A DNA stretch of 20,342 nt. Source: SHLQ01 sp051011575. GTDB taxonomy: Bacteria > Actinomycetota > Acidimicrobiia > Acidimicrobiales > SHLQ01. Shown piece by piece: positions 13,011 through 20,188 of the stretch. Below the pieces are notes generated by a model that had not been told where the DNA came from, ran no database searches, and was given only the letters and a program-made list of their open reading frames with translations. A program made the translations under genes and the position numbers. Positions within the stretch are counted from its first letter, which is position 1. Each line of letters begins with the position of its first letter. The DNA lies in assembly GCA_051011575.1 (NCBI GenBank), contig JBPCTR010000161.1:1-20342 (forward strand), written 5' to 3'.

Positions 13011-14042
13011 ATGACTGCATCGGGAGATTTTCGGGAAGACGTGCTTCGCCGTTGCCAGAAGGCGGTCCCGGCCTGGGCGAATCTCACAACGGCCGACTTC
13101 GATTTCGACGACCCGAAGGGTTTCTCCTCGTTCACGATCGGCGTGCGCGCACGAACGCCCGTCGAGCCCGCGGCGGTGCTGTATCGCCAGCTCGAAGGGA
13201 AAGAGAACGCGATCCTCGACTTCGAGACCGAGCGTGCGGTGTTTCTTCTCCTTGGTGACGCCGATATCGCCGCCCGCTGCCTCCACTACGAAGAGACGTG
13301 TCGCATCGAGGCCTTCTACACGGGCCGCACGCTCACCGCCGACGACGTGTTCGACACCGACGTGCAACGTGGCATCGCCAACGAGCTCTTCCGGCTCCAT
13401 CAACTCGAACCGGAGGGACTCCCGGATCGAACCTTCTTCGAGCTGCTCACCGAGAAGTGGGGTGCACTGGCCCGTTCGGTATTGGGCGAGGAAAGGTCGT
13501 GGTTGCCGCCACATGAACAGGCACTGTGCGACGACCTCGAGGCGGTGTGGAGCCCCGACACGGTGGCCAAGGTGCTGCGATGCCTACCCGACGGCGACCC
13601 GGTGTTCTGTCACAACGACACCTACCACGGCAACGTGTTCATGCTCGATGATGGCTCGATAAAACTGCTCGACTTCGAGTTCTCCTGCCTCAACCACATC
13701 GCCTTCGATTTCGCGAACCTCTTCGCCGAGACGATCATGGAGCACGGTCTCGATGAGCCGCCCCACTTTCGGATCGGGGAACCGAAGTTCACCGATGATG
13801 ACCTGCGAGCGATCATCGGCTTCTACCTCGACAATGCGAGCTTCGACGACGTGCAGGAGCGGGAGGCCCGGGCTGATCGACTGCTTGCCGAGACCCGCCG
13901 CGCGCTCTTGCTTTCGGACTACATGTACGCCGTCGCCGCCTTGCCGCTCGCGCTGGAACCGATCCAAAAGATTCGGTTCATCCCGTATTCCCACCAGCGT
14001 TTCCACCGGTTCCTCCGGCGGTGGGACGAGGAGTTCGGCTGA
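13011..14042 (+). CDS. Choline/ethanolamine kinase-like phosphotransferase
   Basis: A 343-residue protein-kinase-like fold enzyme. The catalytic loop HNDTYHGN (H201-N208, Brenner motif) and the metal-binding DFEFS (D221), followed by NHIAFDFANLFAE, are close to the choline/ethanolamine-kinase signature, where the tail of the motif is FD-x-x-N-x-F-x-E. The N-lobe segment LYRQLEGKENAILDFETERAVF (about 58-79) fits the nucleotide-binding strand and Glu helix. Expected activity is ATP-dependent phosphorylation of choline, ethanolamine or a similar amino alcohol; an aminoglycoside-type or other small-molecule kinase is the alternative. No CDP-choline pathway genes are nearby. Its stop lies 6 bp from the stop of the convergent F420-type reductase. 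Confidence 0.82.
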   Translation: MTASGDFREDVLRRCQKAVPAWANLTTADFDFDDPKGFSSFTIGVRARTPVEPAAVLYRQLEGKENAILDFETERAVFLLLGDADIAARCLHYEETCRIEAFYTGRTLTADDVFDTDVQRGIANELFRLHQLEPEGLPDRTFFELLTEKWGALARSVLGEERSWLPPHEQALCDDLEAVWSPDTVAKVLRCLPDGDPVFCHNDTYHGNVFMLDDGSIKLLDFEFSCLNHIAFDFANLFAETIMEHGLDEPPHFRIGEPKFTDDDLRAIIGFYLDNASFDDVQEREARADRLLAETRRALLLSDYMYAVAALPLALEPIQKIRFIPYSHQRFHRFLRRWDEEFG

Positions 14043-14048
14043 CGCGGG

Positions 14049-14567
14049 TCAGCTGGTGGACTCGAGCACGAAGACCCTGATCGTACGAGCCCTGGCTCGC
14101 TCGCGGTATGCGGCGTAGCCCGCATACACATCTGTCGCGAGCTCGAATGCCCGATCGGCCTCCGCCTCATCGGCAGGGCGGGCGACCACATCGATCGAGC
14201 TGTCGCGCCACTCGACGGTTGCCGTCGGGTCGGCTTCGAGGTTGTACACCCAGCCCGGTGTGTTCTGCTGGCCGTAGTTCGTTCCGATGATGGCGATGTC
14301 ATCGTCGAGCGGAACACCCAGAAGTGGCATCGTGCGTGGTTCGCCACTCTTTCGCCCCGTCGTCGTGAGCAGGATCACGGGAAGTCCGGCCACGATGCCG
14401 GGAACGGTGAGGCGTCCACTGGTCAGTCGGAAGAGCACTCGGTCGACCGGGTAGAGCGTGCGCTGGAAGATCCATGCGGCACGGCCGGTTGATGCAGCGT
14501 TCTGCATGGCCCGTTGAGCCCCGTTTGCGGGCGTGGACGTGTAACCCAGCCGGTCGAGCGTTCCCAT
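14049..14567 (-). CDS. Deazaflavin (F420)-dependent nitroreductase-family protein
   Basis: A 172-residue member of the Ddn-like deazaflavin-dependent oxidoreductase family. The core reads LPVILLTTTGRKSGEPRTMPLLGV (about 63-86), then IIGTNYGQQNTPGWVYNLEADPTATVEW (about 93-120), and ends with VFVLE; the GRKSG and P-x-W-x-x-N-L patterns are diagnostic. Relatives use reduced F420 to reduce quinones, nitro compounds or unsaturated lactones. It starts 3 bp after the stop of the YjbR-like gene, so the two are probably cotranscribed. A second, shorter family member lies at 16802-17161, implying F420 use by the host. Confidence 0.9.
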   Translation of the reverse strand: MGTLDRLGYTSTPANGAQRAMQNAASTGRAAWIFQRTLYPVDRVLFRLTSGRLTVPGIVAGLPVILLTTTGRKSGEPRTMPLLGVPLDDDIAIIGTNYGQQNTPGWVYNLEADPTATVEWRDSSIDVVARPADEAEADRAFELATDVYAGYAAYRERARARTIRVFVLESTS

Positions 14568-14570
14568 TTG

Positions 14571-14966
14571 TCAGCTCTCGTCGTCGAGTGCGGCGATGAG
14601 TTTTTTGGCCGCGGTGTGGCGGAACGATTCCTCGACGAGTTCGGATACTTCGTCCCAATCGGGCGTCCCACTGAGGTCATAACCGAGCCAGCCGTAGGGC
14701 CCCCAGTAGGCAGGTTTGAACACCGCTGCGTGCTGCTCGAGTGCCGCGACTTCGTCGTCGGCGGGCATGAACACGAGCGACTGGTCGTACCGACCCGAGT
14801 GGTGGTCGCCCTTTGTGACCGCGCCGAAGCCGGCGAAGATCTTCTTCGTGAAGAACATCGGCCGCCCATGACTTACCTTCTCGGCGGCACCGGGGAGTGC
14901 GAGACAGATCTCTCGAAGGCGCCCGAGTGCGGGATCGTTCATATCGAACTGCTGTGGGTGGGCCAT
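14571..14966 (-). CDS. MmcQ/YjbR family protein
   Basis: A 131-residue protein with the CyaY-like YjbR fold: LREICLALPGAAEKVSHGRPMFFTKKIFAGFG at the N-terminus, SLVFMPADDEVAAL in the middle, and the GYDLSGTPDWDEVSELVEESFRHTAAKKL helix at the end. The family is often called DNA-binding, but this is weakly supported. GTG at 14984 is a possible longer start; the ATG at 14966 is chosen because TAACCT (14979-14974) ends 7 nt before it, giving a leaderless start, while the GTG would lie upstream of that -10. It heads a unit with the F420-type reductase. Confidence 0.87.
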   Translation of the reverse strand: MAHPQQFDMNDPALGRLREICLALPGAAEKVSHGRPMFFTKKIFAGFGAVTKGDHHSGRYDQSLVFMPADDEVAALEQHAAVFKPAYWGPYGWLGYDLSGTPDWDEVSELVEESFRHTAAKKLIAALDDES

Positions 14967-14999
14967 GTGGCCGAGGTTAGCCACCGACTGAAAGCTGAT

Positions 15000-15503
15000 T
15001 CAGCGACGTGCCGTAAGCACCTGTTCGCGGAGGATGTCGGCGTGGCCGCAGTGCTGAGCCATCTCGCGGAGCACGTGGAGGTAGACCCATCGCACGGGGA
15101 GGGCTCCGCGGCGGTTGCCGGTGATCTCATCGTCGAGCCCCAGGCTTGCCGCAGCGTGACGAGAGTCCTCACATGCGGCTCGGTAGTCGGCGCGTACCGA
15201 GTCGATGGTGTCGACGGGATCGAGGTCGAAGGATTCATCCGGACCGGCCGCGATGCCGAGGTCGGCACGTGATCGGCCGGTCACACCCTCTCCGAACCAC
15301 ACCCTCTCCGCGAAGGCGGCGTGTTTGACGAGGCCGAGGAGCGTGGTCTTCGATGGCACACCGTTCCAGCGGGCCTCGGCTTCGGTCAGATCGTCGAGGC
15401 AGTCGTGGAGTGCGGCTCGGTGCTCGTCGAGGAACACGTCGAACTGCTCGCGGAGGGGCAGGGTGAACACAACGGGATCGTCGCTACTCAAACGTGGTTG
15501 CAC
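15000..15503 (-). CDS. DUF664/DinB-like metal-binding protein
   Basis: A 167-residue four-helix-bundle protein. LREQFDVFLDEHRAALHDCLDDLTEAEARW is the usual first helix, and TTLLGLVKHAAFAERVWFGEGV supplies the first metal His. LHVLREMAQHCGHADILREQV supplies the closing His pair (H-x3-H spacing in AQHCGHAD), as in DUF664. The superfamily includes mycothiol-dependent transferases in actinobacteria; the substrate here is unknown. The start is GTG at 15503 with CATAGT (15516-15511) ending 7 nt upstream, suggesting a leaderless mRNA. The SHMT-like gene ends 21 bp upstream on the same strand. Confidence 0.86.
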   Translation of the reverse strand: MQPRLSSDDPVVFTLPLREQFDVFLDEHRAALHDCLDDLTEAEARWNGVPSKTTLLGLVKHAAFAERVWFGEGVTGRSRADLGIAAGPDESFDLDPVDTIDSVRADYRAACEDSRHAAASLGLDDEITGNRRGALPVRWVYLHVLREMAQHCGHADILREQVLTARR

Positions 15504-15524
15504 AGCGGTAACTATGTCAGCTTC

Positions 15525-16805
15525 TCAGGCGTAAATGGGGTGGTCGGCCACCAGCGCGCTGACCTCGGCGCGCACGCGATCGATCGTGTCGGTGGGGTCA
15601 CCGGTGGAGAGAGCGTCGAGCACGTCGGCGATCCAGCTGCCGATGCGGGTGAACGCCTCGGAGTCGAGGCCACGCGCCGTGCCGGCGGAGCTGCCGAATC
15701 GAATGCCGCTGGTCACCTGCGGCGGCCTGGTATCCCCGGGAACGCCGTTCTTGTTGGCGGTGAGGCCGGCGGCCTCGAGCGCATCCGAAGCCGCGGCGCC
15801 GGTGAGGTCGCCATAGGAGGGGCGCAGGTCGACGACCACGATGGGCGTGTCGGTGCCGCCAGTGAGCACGCCGACACCTCGGTCGACCAGTGCGGCGGCG
15901 AGCGCGCGGGCGTTGTCGAGTACAGCCTGCCCATAGATCGCGAATTCGGGTTGGAGGGCTTCGCCGAGGCAGACCGCCTTTGCCGCAACTGCGTTCAGGA
16001 TCACCGAGCCCTGCACGCCGGGAAACACCGAGCTGTTGAGCGTGGAGTCGAGATCGGTACGACCTGACAGGATCACGCCGCCACGAACGCCGCGAAGGTT
16101 CTTGTATGTGGTGGTTGTGACCACGTCGGCGATCGGCACCGGGTTCTCATGAACACCGGCGGCCACGAGCCCGGCCCAGTGCGCCATGTCGACCAGCAGG
16201 ATTGCGCCGACCTCGTCGGCCACCTGGCGGAAGGCGGCGAAGTCGATCGTCCGCGGATAGGCGGAGCCGCCGGCGATGATCAGTTCCGGACGGGTATCGC
16301 GAGCGACCTGCGCGAGGTGGTCGTAGTCGAGGAAGCCCTGATCGTCGACACCGTAACTCTCGATGTTCATCCATCGACCCGAGATGTTGGGTGTCGCGCC
16401 GTGGCTCAGGTGGCCACCCGCCGAGAGGTCCATCGACAACACGGTGGCGCCCGGCTTGAGGAAGGCGACGAAGACCGCGAGGTTTGCCTGTGATCCCGAG
16501 TGCGGCTGAACGTTCGCATAGCTGGCGCCAAAAAGCTTCTTCGCCCGGTCGACCGCCAGCTGCTCGATCCCGTCGGCAAACGCCGCTCCGCCGTAGTACC
16601 TGGCACCGGGGTAGCCCTCGACCGTCTTGTTCACGATGGGGGAGGCGAGGGCATCGAGGGTGGCCCGGCTCACCAGATTCTCCGACGCGATCAGCTCGAC
16701 CCCGTCGGCTTGTCTCGCCGTCTCGCCCGCGAGGAGCGCCGCCACGTCGGGATCGGTGTCGGTGAGCGCTCCTCGGAAGTAGCCGGCGTCGGGGCGGTAC
16801 GTCAC
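15525..16805 (-). CDS. glyA: Serine hydroxymethyltransferase-like PLP enzyme with altered active-site motifs
   Basis: A 426-residue fold-type I PLP enzyme, normal SHMT length. Canonical pieces present are ELIASENLVS (E42), EGYPGARYYGG (64-73), SGSQANLAV, DMAH (D206), and TSGIR (R369) for the substrate carboxylate. The PLP lysine is K235 in TTTTYKNLRGVRGG, where standard SHMT has His (here Y234) before and Thr after the Lys. The usual PGIQGGPLMH reads PGVQGSVILN (262-271), and DMAHIAGL reads DMAHWAGL. Start: GTG at 16805 overlaps the upstream stop as GTGA, confirming the choice over the long in-frame extension to 17597. It is probably cotranscribed with the F420-type reductase. It could be the housekeeping glycine/one-carbon enzyme or a specialised aldolase/hydroxymethyl paralogue; the substitutions favour the latter. 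Confidence 0.85.
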   Translation of the reverse strand: MTYRPDAGYFRGALTDTDPDVAALLAGETARQADGVELIASENLVSRATLDALASPIVNKTVEGYPGARYYGGAAFADGIEQLAVDRAKKLFGASYANVQPHSGSQANLAVFVAFLKPGATVLSMDLSAGGHLSHGATPNISGRWMNIESYGVDDQGFLDYDHLAQVARDTRPELIIAGGSAYPRTIDFAAFRQVADEVGAILLVDMAHWAGLVAAGVHENPVPIADVVTTTTYKNLRGVRGGVILSGRTDLDSTLNSSVFPGVQGSVILNAVAAKAVCLGEALQPEFAIYGQAVLDNARALAAALVDRGVGVLTGGTDTPIVVVDLRPSYGDLTGAAASDALEAAGLTANKNGVPGDTRPPQVTSGIRFGSSAGTARGLDSEAFTRIGSWIADVLDALSTGDPTDTIDRVRAEVSALVADHPIYA

Positions 16806-17161
16806 CGACCGACGGCCCTGATCTCGACCAGCAGACTGCCGGTGGCCCATGCACTGAGAGGAGTGCCGGGTTTCCAGCCCTGGTAGCGCGCGGCGAGTCC
16901 CTTTCTCGCCGGATGGTCGTCGAGGTCCGGACGAAGCGTGCCTCGTGCGGGCCACGAATGGCTGCCGATCTCGAGCGTGAGATCGGCGTGGGCCATGAGG
17001 TTCCGCACCCAGTCCGAAGTTTCGCCGCCTCCCGAATTCACCCACACCGCTCCATCGATCACGACGAACCAGATCTCGATCCGGTGTGGCCGCCCGGTCG
17101 CTCGACCACGAGTAGTCAGGTACGCGAATTGGTGAAGTTCGAGTGATGTGCTGAGCGACAC
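16802..17161 (-). CDS. Short F420/deazaflavin-dependent oxidoreductase-family protein (DUF385-like)
   Basis: A 119-residue split-barrel protein: HQFAYLTTRGRATGRPHRIEIWFVVIDGAVWVNSGGG at the start, then DWVRNLMAHADLTLEIGSHSWPARGTL. The TTRGRATGRPH and W-V-x-N-L patterns are those of the F420-quinone-reductase/nitroreductase family. The start is GTG at 17161, with GGAGG 5 nt upstream; an ATG at 17242 would extend it into the yceH gene. It is coupled to the SHMT-like gene by a GTGA overlap and follows yceH by 50 bp, so the three may form one unit. Its length is shorter than the Ddn-type paralogue at 14049. Confidence 0.87.
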   Translation of the reverse strand: MSLSTSLELHQFAYLTTRGRATGRPHRIEIWFVVIDGAVWVNSGGGETSDWVRNLMAHADLTLEIGSHSWPARGTLRPDLDDHPARKGLAARYQGWKPGTPLSAWATGSLLVEIRAVGR

Positions 17162-17211
17162 GACTACCTCCGAGGGCGAACCCGCATTGTCGCATGGCGT
17201 GGTCGGTTTGG

Positions 17212-17868
17212 TCAGTCGATCTGCTCGCCAAGTCGTTCGCACAGGTCGTCGAAGCGACGTCGCAGGTCGGCGAGATCGGCACGGAGCGTTTCGACGTCGC
17301 CGATCGCGGCATCTGAACGCGCGGGCGGCGAGCTCGAGGCACGCTGGGCAGCTCCGTCCGCGACGACGGCGGATTCGGACTCGCCTTCGACGAGGAGCTG
17401 CTCAAACCGCGTGTCCTTCTGCCCGGGCTGGCGCGCAAGCTCACGGACCAGCGGTTCCATGCCGCCGCCAAGCTTCTCGAGAACGGCCTCGACTTCATCC
17501 AAGTCTTCGAACGGATATATCCGTTCACTGCGACTGCGGAGCTCTCCCACGGTCTGAGGCCCGCGCAGCAACAGCACGGCCAACACGGCCAACTCATCCT
17601 GGTTCAGGCCGAGGCCCTCGTCGGCGACATGCCGGTGCTTGACCGCCCGCCCAGTTCCCCTCACCGATCGAGCGAGTCCGTTCTGTCTCAACTCGAGCAT
17701 GGCAGCGTCGACCTGGCGGTCGGACAGTTCCACCACCGGATCTCTGCTCGTCTTCTGGTTGCAGGCGTTCACCAGCGAATTGGTGGTGAGGGGGTAGGCG
17801 TCGGGTGTCGTGCTGGCCTTCTCGATCAGGCAGCCGAGCACCCGGCCTTCGTCGAACGTGAGCTCCAT
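17212..17868 (-). CDS. yceH: YceH family (DUF480) winged-helix protein
   Basis: A 218-residue DUF480 protein. It starts with the family pattern LTFDEGRVLGCLIEKASTTPDAYPLTTNSLVNACNQKTSRDPV, followed by LSDRQVDAAMLELRQNGLAR and LNQDELAVLAVLLLRGPQTVGELRSRSERIYPF, i.e. tandem winged helices. The C-terminal stretch (about 160-215) is low-complexity and then a heptad-like helix (VETLRADLADLRRRFDDLCERLGEQ). The molecular role of YceH is not established. TACTGT (17882-17877) ends 8 nt before the ATG, suggesting a leaderless promoter. Confidence 0.92.
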   Translation of the reverse strand: MELTFDEGRVLGCLIEKASTTPDAYPLTTNSLVNACNQKTSRDPVVELSDRQVDAAMLELRQNGLARSVRGTGRAVKHRHVADEGLGLNQDELAVLAVLLLRGPQTVGELRSRSERIYPFEDLDEVEAVLEKLGGGMEPLVRELARQPGQKDTRFEQLLVEGESESAVVADGAAQRASSSPPARSDAAIGDVETLRADLADLRRRFDDLCERLGEQID

Positions 17869-17910
17869 GCCCGGCGACAGTACTGGCCGCGGCTCGACCC
17901 GACCCGCCGA

Positions 17911-18564
17911 TCAGCCCGAGGGAAGGACGAAGGTGCGCCTCGCCTCGTCGCTGTGCAAAACGTCGGCGTCGTACATGCGGTGGAGGATGGGGTTGGGCCA
18001 CTCCAACAGATCGGGGTTGGACTCGATGAATTGATCCCAATCGGCCGCGTTCTGCCTGGCCACCCGCTCACCCACGAGAAACCCGAACACATGCGTGATC
18101 GTTGCGTGGTACTTCTCCGGATGACCGGCGGCCTCCGTGATCCGCCGCAGCCCCTCCTCGAATCGACGAAGGGCCTCGAGAGTGCCGTACTTGGTGACCA
18201 GTGTCCAGATCACCCGCACATGTTCGGCGTGGCCGAAATCGCAGTGGTCCAGCGTCCCCGCCTCGAACTCTTCGGCGATGTCGGTGTGCTCAGCCATGGC
18301 GACAAGTGTGCCCCGAATATCGTCTCGATTGAGCCACGAGATCGCGTCGAGCGCTGCCTCTGCTGCGAGCGCTGGAGAGGGGAATCGAGTGCCCCCGAAT
18401 CCGCCGACCGCAGTCCAGGCGCCGCCGTCTTCGGGGTCGGCCCGGAGTTGCTCGAATCCGTAGCTGCCAGCGGCATCCTCGAAGACGTCGACGCACGAGC
18501 TGCCATCGGCTGACGCAATGCTCTCGAGCACGATCCACCCACGATGGTTGGTACGAGGCGCCAT
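17911..18564 (-). CDS. Two-domain protein of unknown function
   Basis: A 217-residue protein with two segments. Residues 1-85 form a small Trp/Gly-rich domain (GWIVLESIASADG ... YGFEQLRADPEDGGAWTAVGGF ... AAEAALDAISWL). Residues 90-217 (from MAEHTDIAEEFEAG) resemble a widespread unnamed helical family: FGHAEHVRVIWTLV, LEALRRFEEGLRRITEAAG, PEKYHATITHVFGFLV, and ending FVLPSG; the conserved His and Trp suggest a metal or ligand site. The second part often occurs alone and here begins with an in-frame ATG at 18297, so a shorter product is possible. TACGCT (18577-18572) ends 7 nt before the ATG at 18564. No function assigned. Confidence 0.75.
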   Translation of the reverse strand: MAPRTNHRGWIVLESIASADGSSCVDVFEDAAGSYGFEQLRADPEDGGAWTAVGGFGGTRFPSPALAAEAALDAISWLNRDDIRGTLVAMAEHTDIAEEFEAGTLDHCDFGHAEHVRVIWTLVTKYGTLEALRRFEEGLRRITEAAGHPEKYHATITHVFGFLVGERVARQNAADWDQFIESNPDLLEWPNPILHRMYDADVLHSDEARRTFVLPSG

Positions 18565-18617
18565 GTGATTGAGCGTATTCCCCTCTACGCCGGGCCTCGG
18601 ATCCCCCGAACGCGAGA

Positions 18618-19523
18618 TCACGCACTGACCCGCGCCGTTCCTCCGGAGAAGACCACCGTCTTCTTCACAGGCTCGAAGCCGGCACCCAGGTAGAGAGCCG
18701 AGGCGGCAGCGTTGGTGGGTTCGAACACGACTTTGATGCGATCTGCGCCCAGCTCGGCGAGCCGATTGACACCAGTGGTGAGGATGTGGCGGGCGAGTCC
18801 TTTCTGCTGGTGACCCTCCTGTGTACGCATCGGCTCCACCAGCCCCGTGGCGGTTTCGGGGTCGATCCAGAAAATTCCGCGCGCCGCCTCCTCGCCGCCA
18901 CCGTCGCGCACGACGAAGTCGAGGTCGGACCGATACAGCGGTGTCTCCTGAAGCCGCGCCTCGATGTCGGGCCCGCCCCGGTCGATCATGTGATGCGGTT
19001 CGTTCAGCGTGTCGAGGCGGGTGGCGAGCCGGTACCCGTCGTGGACGTGGCTGACGGCGGGTCGGGAGGTCGACACGAGCCACGACTCCATAACCGATAC
19101 GCTCGCCGACTCACCCTCCTCGGTCGCGAAACCGTGGCCGGTCAGGATCTCGCGCATGACCGTGTCTTCCTGGTCGACCTCGAGGTCGACCCGTTCGATA
19201 CCCAGCTCGGCAACGTGGGCCAACCCGCGCTCGATCACGTGCGCCGTCCCGTCAGGGCCTGCGTCGGGCATGAGCATGGGGGCGATCGCCACGTCGCCGC
19301 CCCAGTCGATGGCGATCACGGCAGCTTCGGGCCGGCCGTCGCCGTCGAACCAGAACAGCTGAGGCAACGTGTCGGTGGTACGGGAAGTGCGCCACCACCA
19401 GCTCATGTCAGCAGCCTCGAACAACCCCTTGGTGGGGTGCGCGTTGCGGACTCGCCGGAGAAGCGTCGTCACGGCTTCCAGGTAGTCGTGACCGCTGCGA
19501 TACTCTGCCCTCGTCTCATCCAC
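18618..19523 (-). CDS. Tandem GNAT-family N-acetyltransferase
   Basis: A 301-residue protein with two GNAT folds. The C-terminal half keeps the acetyl-CoA pyrophosphate-binding segment (EGHQQKGLARHILTTGVNRLAELGADRIKV) and the closing FEPTNAAASALYLGAGFEPVKKT. The N-terminal half is degenerate (AVIAIDWGGDVAIAPML ... HVIERGLAHVAELGIERVDLEV) without a clear Q/RxxGxG/A motif. Tandem architecture recalls mycothiol synthase, but length and sequence do not match well enough to claim it. The start is GTG at 19523, 7 nt after TAGGTT (19536-19531). It is divergent from another GNAT gene across 47 bp. Confidence 0.85.
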   Translation of the reverse strand: MDETRAEYRSGHDYLEAVTTLLRRVRNAHPTKGLFEAADMSWWWRTSRTTDTLPQLFWFDGDGRPEAAVIAIDWGGDVAIAPMLMPDAGPDGTAHVIERGLAHVAELGIERVDLEVDQEDTVMREILTGHGFATEEGESASVSVMESWLVSTSRPAVSHVHDGYRLATRLDTLNEPHHMIDRGGPDIEARLQETPLYRSDLDFVVRDGGGEEAARGIFWIDPETATGLVEPMRTQEGHQQKGLARHILTTGVNRLAELGADRIKVVFEPTNAAASALYLGAGFEPVKKTVVFSGGTARVSA

Positions 19524-19530
19524 GTCGGCA

Positions 19531-19561
19531 AACCTACGACATCGATCCCCGGCAGTAGTGT
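19531..19561. promoter_or_regulatory. Back-to-back -10 elements between two GNAT genes
   Basis: TAGGTT on the minus strand (19536-19531) ends 7 nt before the GTG start at 19523, and TAGTGT on the plus strand (19556-19561) ends 9 nt before the ATG at 19571. Both lie in a 47-bp gap, with no Shine-Dalgarno for either gene. Confidence 0.45.
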
Positions 19562-19570
19562 CGACGCGCT

Positions 19571-20173
19571 ATGACCTTTAGCGAACGCGGCATCACGCCG
19601 GCAGCTGGCTTGAAGACCGAAGACTTCCTCCTTCGGCCGATCGTGGCCGCCGACGCCGAGCTCGACTACGAGGCCGTGATGGAGAGCCGGGAGTTCCTGC
19701 GTCTGTGGTCCCAGTCGAGTTGGCCCGAAGACGACTTCACGGTCGCGGCAAACCGAGAAGACATGGTGGAGATGGAGACGCGGCACAACAACAACTACGC
19801 CTACGGCTACACGGTGATGAACCTCGAACAGACCGAGTGTCTCGGGTGTGTGTACATCTTCTCAACCGACGCAAAGATGTATGTCGGAGCTCGGGTCGCC
19901 GCCATCGACAAAACCCGTGAATGGTCCGACCATCACGAGACCGTTCACTTCTGGGTGCGGAAATCCCGACTGGCCGAAGGCCTGGATCGCGCTCTCCTCG
20001 ACGCACTCGTGGCGTGGTTCGACGACGACTGGAGCTTCCAAAATCCGCTCTTCGTCACGAGCGAAGGATTGGAGCAGCAGGTGGAGATGATCGAAGGAAC
20101 CGACCTTCTCCGACGGTTCCGAATCGAGGCTCCCGCAGACTCCGGCCCGTCGCTCGCCTACGCCTCGGCCTGA
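19571..20173 (+). CDS. GNAT-like acetyltransferase family protein
   Basis: A 200-residue protein opening with the GNAT strand-helix FLLRPIVAADAELDYEAVMESREFLRLW. TVMNLEQTECLGCVYIF supplies the central beta strands, and the FWVRKSRLAEGLDRALLDALVAWF segment occupies the acetyl-CoA-binding place, where the usual R-x-x-G-x-G/A reads RLAEGLDRAL, an altered form. Substrate unknown. It is divergent from the tandem GNAT gene, with a leaderless-type -10 for each. The lipoprotein gene starts 15 bp after its stop. Confidence 0.75.
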   Translation: MTFSERGITPAAGLKTEDFLLRPIVAADAELDYEAVMESREFLRLWSQSSWPEDDFTVAANREDMVEMETRHNNNYAYGYTVMNLEQTECLGCVYIFSTDAKMYVGARVAAIDKTREWSDHHETVHFWVRKSRLAEGLDRALLDALVAWFDDDWSFQNPLFVTSEGLEQQVEMIEGTDLLRRFRIEAPADSGPSLAYASA

Positions 20174-20174
20174 C

Positions 20175-20180
20175 TATCGT
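20175..20180 (+). promoter_or_regulatory. -10-like element of the lipoprotein gene
   Basis: TATCGT ends 8 nt before the ATG at 20189 and directly follows the stop of the GNAT gene. Confidence 0.4.
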
Positions 20181-20188
20181 CGACATCC

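Noticed and set aside
15525..17597. Reading the SHMT-like protein as a 690-residue fusion with an extra N-terminal part
   Set aside because: The extension runs through the F420-type reductase and yceH genes in another frame; the GTGA overlap at 16805 marks the true start.
17911..19083. A 390-residue version of the two-domain unknown
   Set aside because: The extra N-terminal part is Arg-rich shadow of the tandem GNAT gene; ATG 18564 has a matching -10.
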